The notes below the pieces were generated by a model. It saw only the letters and a program-made list of their open reading frames with translations. It was not told the origin of the DNA and searched no databases. Positions 61,198-64,000 of a stretch of 64,000 nucleotides of DNA are shown here, one piece after another (position 1 is the stretch's first letter; each line of letters begins with the position of its first letter). The stretch is from assembly GCF_004803475.1 (NCBI RefSeq), contig NZ_SRKY01000003.1, positions 496,001 to 560,000 of the forward strand, written 5' to 3'. This DNA comes from Aliishimia ponticola. GTDB taxonomy: Bacteria; Pseudomonadota; Alphaproteobacteria; Rhodobacterales; Rhodobacteraceae. The translations under genes were made by a program, and so were the position numbers.

Positions 61198-61211
61198 TTG
61201 ACATATGTCAA
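61198..61211. promoter_or_regulatory. ArsR operator
   Basis: TTGACATATGTCAA is a perfect 14-bp palindrome 34 bases before the ArsR start codon. Its position and symmetry fit a dimeric ArsR-family repressor. Confidence 0.75.
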
Positions 61212-61370
61212 TTCGCGCGCGGCCGCCGTGCAGGTTCAAGCGGGACGACATGGACCCGCGCTTGAAGCAACGCAAAACCGATGGCATCGAAACAAGCTAC
61301 GCTGACCGGATGGCCGAATTGCGAAAGGCAGCGCCTCTCTCAGACAATCGCCAACGGGTTCAGACGCGGA

Positions 61371-61880
61371 TTACCCGGCGCTTTCAGCGACGAGCGTCGG
61401 CCAATCGGGGTCTTCCACAAACGCTTCGAAGCGGTCAATCAGCCCCAGAAATGTGTCCAGATCGGCCTCTGAAAACGAATTGGCAAGGGCCGCCCGGCGC
61501 TGCGACATGGTCGCGGATGCCTTGTCAAAAACGGCCCGGCCCGCCGGGGTCAGGGCGACCAAAGACGTGCGGCGATCCCGCGTCCCTGTCGTCGTCGTGA
61601 CATAGCCCTTTTTCATCATGGCCGGGATGGTCCGGCTGATCAGCGCGTGATCGGTTCTTTGGATGGAGGCCATTTCCGTCACCGTCAAAGGCCCCGCTTC
61701 GGCCAGATCCCACAAAACCCGCCATTCGGTGATCGACAGGTTCCCCGCAGATCGAAGCAAGCGTTGCGCCTGCGACCGCGAGGCCAGCGCCGCCGCCTGC
61801 AAGCGCCCGAAAAGGTTGCGCTCTTGTGTAAGGCACCGGGCTTTGAACCGATTTATGTGATCTTCCTGAGCTGTCGTCAT
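61371..61880 (-). CDS. MarR-family transcriptional regulator
   Basis: A 169-residue regulator. AGGAGG lies 5 bases before the chosen ATG; an upstream ATG 17 codons earlier lies in the operator region and is not preferred. The DNA-binding part shows LLRSAGNLSITEWRVLWDLAEAGPLTVTEM, the recognition helix with DHALISRTIPAMMKKGYV, and the wing TTTGTRDRRTSLVALTPAGRAV. It is divergent from the TAXI-TRAP genes across 134 bases and probably controls them. Confidence 0.88.
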   Translation of the reverse strand: MTTAQEDHINRFKARCLTQERNLFGRLQAAALASRSQAQRLLRSAGNLSITEWRVLWDLAEAGPLTVTEMASIQRTDHALISRTIPAMMKKGYVTTTTGTRDRRTSLVALTPAGRAVFDKASATMSQRRAALANSFSEADLDTFLGLIDRFEAFVEDPDWPTLVAESAG

Positions 61881-61918
61881 GTGTCCTCCTGCCCCTATTA
61901 AGAGCAGCAATTTTTTTT

Positions 61919-61932
61919 CGTGACAAGTCACG
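61919..61932. promoter_or_regulatory. candidate MarR operator
   Basis: CGTGAC-AA-GTCACG is a perfect inverted repeat with 6-bp arms, 38 bases before the MarR start and 82 bases before the divergent TAXI gene. It is the only clear palindrome I see in this gap. Confidence 0.65.
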
Positions 61933-62014
61933 TAGTTTTTGCAACCCTGAAAATCGGAGGCCCGTGATACACGGGGAATGAGTGCGCCGACGCGCGCCGC
62001 TAAGGGAGGAAATC

Positions 62015-63070
62015 ATGATCCGGAAAACCATCGCCGGGGCGATGCTGGCATTGTTGCCGGCTGCCACTTTTGCACAAGCGACTTTGACAGCCGAGACCAC
62101 ATCGCCGGGGTCCACACCGCATTACATAGACACCACGCTCGCGGCCATTCTTGACGCGGATGGCGTGGCGACGATGCAGATTACCGAAGGCGCAACGCTG
62201 ACGAACTCGGTTCAGGCTGTGGCCGAAGGTCAGCTGGATATGGCCCCCGCGCCGCTGATCCTGCCATTCCTGCTTTCGCGGGGAGTCGGCCCCTATTCCG
62301 GTGTCGGCCCGGAAAAAGGCGCCGAACTTGCCGGGAACCTGCGCGCGCTGTTCTTCTCGGCCCCGTCCGCGCAGCTTTTTGGGCATTACAACAGCGGTGC
62401 CATTCAGGGTCTTGAGGATATTGCAGGCAAGCGCATCTATAACGGCCCACCGCGCGGTGCTGCGCTGACGACGGGCCGGGCGGCGATCCAGCTTTTGACC
62501 GGCCTGAAAGATGGCGAAGGCTATGAAGGCATCCAAACGCCGTGGCCGGATACGGTTTCGACGATTACGGGCGGCGCAGTGGATGGCTGGACGCTTCCCG
62601 AAGGTCTGCCCTCGGGCCGCCAGATCGCGATTGCCGCCGCCGGTGGCACGACGATTTATGACATGCCGTCCGAATTGCTGAACAGCGAGTTCGGCCAGCA
62701 GATCCTCAAAGCGCCCGGCAACGCGCCCTACTCGATCCCGGTGGAGGAATACCGCGCGGCCTATGCAGGCAACGATATCACCATCGTGACCGATGATGAC
62801 ACATTCGATACCTTTGCCCTGGCCTTTGCGCAGATCGTTCCCGCGACGATGGACGAAGAACTCGCCTATCAGGTCACCAAATCCTACCTTGCCGGGAAGG
62901 AACGGTTTCTGACCGGATCGCCGCGCGGGCCGTACCTGTTCCTCAGCTTCGGCGACATCGACGGCACCAGTCAGGGCACCTGTGGAGCCGTGACGATGAA
63001 GCTGCATGCCGGGGCCGTGCGCGCTTATGAAGAAGCGGGTCACACCATTGCAGATTGTGTGAAACCCTAA
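62015..63070 (+). CDS. TAXI-family TRAP transporter solute-binding protein
   Basis: A 351-residue periplasmic protein. GGGAGG lies 6 bases before the chosen ATG, which begins a Sec signal (MIRKTIAGAMLALLPAATFAQ). The mature part has TTSPGSTPHYIDTTLAAIL, a variant of the TAXI family opening. ITEGATLTNSVQAVAEGQLDMA and GKRIYNGPPRGAALTTGRAAIQL are the TAXI ligand strands. Known TAXI ligands include glutamate and other amino or keto acids. The next gene is the fused permease expected for such systems. Confidence 0.85.
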   Translation: MIRKTIAGAMLALLPAATFAQATLTAETTSPGSTPHYIDTTLAAILDADGVATMQITEGATLTNSVQAVAEGQLDMAPAPLILPFLLSRGVGPYSGVGPEKGAELAGNLRALFFSAPSAQLFGHYNSGAIQGLEDIAGKRIYNGPPRGAALTTGRAAIQLLTGLKDGEGYEGIQTPWPDTVSTITGGAVDGWTLPEGLPSGRQIAIAAAGGTTIYDMPSELLNSEFGQQILKAPGNAPYSIPVEEYRAAYAGNDITIVTDDDTFDTFALAFAQIVPATMDEELAYQVTKSYLAGKERFLTGSPRGPYLFLSFGDIDGTSQGTCGAVTMKLHAGAVRAYEEAGHTIADCVKP

Positions 63071-63103
63071 GCTTTCGGGCACACTTCACCTCATGGTCCG
63101 GAC

Positions 63104-64000
63104 ATGAACGATACCACCAATATGAAACCGAAGGGGCAGCGCATTGCGCTGTTCCTGGCTTTTGCGCTGGTGCTGGTGGGGATGGTGAACACCCTGCCGG
63201 AAATTCCGGGGCTTCAGGCTTGGGCGCGCGAGATCACCGGCATACCGTTTCTGCGGATATCGGGATTTCCACAGGAGTTCTTCTTCCCGCCGCTATTCGT
63301 TCTGATGATGGTGATCGTCGCGTTGGATGCGAGCCTGCACCGTTCTTGGCGCGTATCCCGCCCCAAAAGGGCATGGCTTGGCGCGGCGTTGGATATCGGG
63401 CTTGTGGTCGCGGCCCTGCTGGGCGCGCTTGGGTTCTGGATCGAAATCGATTCCGTTTGCCTGATCGACCAGATCACTGGAGAGCGCGCAAGACTGATCG
63501 CAGATGCGCTGGAACGGTCCGAAGGGCTGATCCCCGGTATCACGCTTGAGGCCGAAGTGCCCGCCTGTCAGGCGCGGCTGGGTATCTGGGCTTTGCCGCT
63601 GCTGTTCACGATCATCCTTCTGTTTTTCCTTTATAACATACGGGTTTGGGGTCTGCCGCTGGTGATCGTGGCCAGCGTTGTCGTGCTTTATACCGTCGTC
63701 ACGGCGCTGATCTGGGTATTCGGCCTGAGCGACAACAACTTTTTCCTGACCAAGCTAGGCGCGGATGGCGGCGATGCCATGGCGGCTGCGGTGCAAAAGG
63801 CGACCAACGTCTTCATCACGCCCGATGGTTTCATGGGCCGGTTCATGGAGATCATTATCAATCAGGTCTTCCCCTATGTGGTGCTGGGCGCGCTGTTCGG
63901 CTCCTCTGCGGGGGGGACGTCCTTGATCAAACTGGCGGTACGGGTGACGCGCAACCTGCGGGGCGGCCCTGCCCACGCGGCAATCGTGTCTTCCGCCATG
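63104..64000 (+). CDS. TRAP transporter fused permease (TAXI type), 5' part
   Basis: The frame is open to the last base, so 299 codons are seen and the gene continues beyond the window. After a short hydrophilic start it has about seven hydrophobic helices, a periplasmic loop with two Cys (DSVCLIDQITGERARL and EAEVPACQARLG), then QKATNVFITPDGFMGRFMEIIINQVFPYVVLGALFGSSAGGTSL. This matches the start of the DctM-like part in fused DctQM permeases. It should pair with the TAXI protein 33 bases upstream. Confidence 0.85.
   Translation, partial: MNDTTNMKPKGQRIALFLAFALVLVGMVNTLPEIPGLQAWAREITGIPFLRISGFPQEFFFPPLFVLMMVIVALDASLHRSWRVSRPKRAWLGAALDIGLVVAALLGALGFWIEIDSVCLIDQITGERARLIADALERSEGLIPGITLEAEVPACQARLGIWALPLLFTIILLFFLYNIRVWGLPLVIVASVVVLYTVVTALIWVFGLSDNNFFLTKLGADGGDAMAAAVQKATNVFITPDGFMGRFMEIIINQVFPYVVLGALFGSSAGGTSLIKLAVRVTRNLRGGPAHAAIVSSAM

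Noticed and set aside
61205-61600. A 131-codon plus-strand frame between arsR and marR
   Set aside because: Mostly opposite marR, Arg/Pro-rich, and starts inside the ArsR promoter region.
1-64000. CRISPR arrays, prophage and toxin-antitoxin systems
   Set aside because: No spaced direct repeats, cas genes, phage structural genes or small overlapping toxin-antitoxin pairs were seen on reading both strands.

Overview
This window is high-GC DNA, gene-dense on both strands. It looks like chromosomal DNA of a marine alphaproteobacterium of the Rhodobacteraceae (Roseobacter group). The assignment rests on three complete or partial TRAP transport systems, a VPLPA-type C-terminal sorting protein, the DUF4212/Na+:solute symporter pair, and many flavin or 2-oxoglutarate oxidoreductases for small organic acids and amines. 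There are no IS elements, phage genes, CRISPR arrays or rRNA. One tRNA, tRNA-Gln(UUG), lies at about 11.6 kb.

Layout. 0-1.3 kb: 3' end of a GH25 muramidase, then a secreted DUF642-like VPLPA-CTERM protein. 1.5-8.4 kb (minus): dimethylglycine-dehydrogenase-like FAD/GcvT enzyme, D-lactate-dehydrogenase-like flavoprotein, gamma-glutamyltransferase and a D-2-hydroxyacid dehydrogenase. Two of these genes are followed by copies of the same tandem-hairpin element. 8.5-11.6 kb: SH3 protein, haloalkane dehalogenase, BON-MscS channel, tRNA-Gln. 12-16.5 kb: MarR-MFP-RND efflux operon. 16.6-20.7 kb (minus): hybrid histidine kinase, P-loop kinase and PfkB sugar kinase. 21.3-29 kb (plus): adenylate kinase, DUF4212 subunit, large Na+:solute symporter, then cNMP/CBS/DUF294 protein, small membrane protein, single-domain response regulator, and an exonuclease fused to a degenerate histidine kinase.

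29-42.1 kb is the most interesting region. It is a divergent catabolic locus around a GntR/UTRA regulator with a strong palindromic operator region. The left arm is six genes, almost all coupled by 4-base ATGA overlaps: tautomerase-SnoaL fusion, HyuB, HyuA, isochorismatase-fold hydrolase, isocitrate-lyase-family lyase, fumarate-reductase-like flavoprotein. The right arm is GntR, aconitase-family large and small subunits (LeuCD-like), and a complete TRAP transporter. I infer uptake of a cyclic imide, lactam or hydantoin-like compound, ATP-dependent ring opening, conversion to an unsaturated dicarboxylate, hydration, and retro-aldol cleavage to central metabolites. I do not recognise the full combination as a described pathway.

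42.1-51.6 kb: a second TRAP system whose DctQ subunit carries an extra TM2/coiled-coil N-terminus, a LysR regulator, a GMC oxidoreductase, an enolase-superfamily dehydratase and an aldehyde dehydrogenase. 51.7-55 kb: LysR divergent from a VOC-family protein, and a DUF3500 secreted protein with a small secreted partner. 55-59 kb (minus): beta-hydroxyacid dehydrogenase, class II aldolase and two different 2-oxoglutarate/Fe(II) oxygenases. 59-61.2 kb (minus): ArsR-controlled operon of permease, thioredoxin-like protein and OsmC protein. 61.4-64 kb: MarR divergent from a TAXI-type TRAP binding protein and fused permease that runs off the end.

Starts were chosen from ribosome-binding sites and overlaps. 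Family names come from motifs read by eye; no database search was possible.
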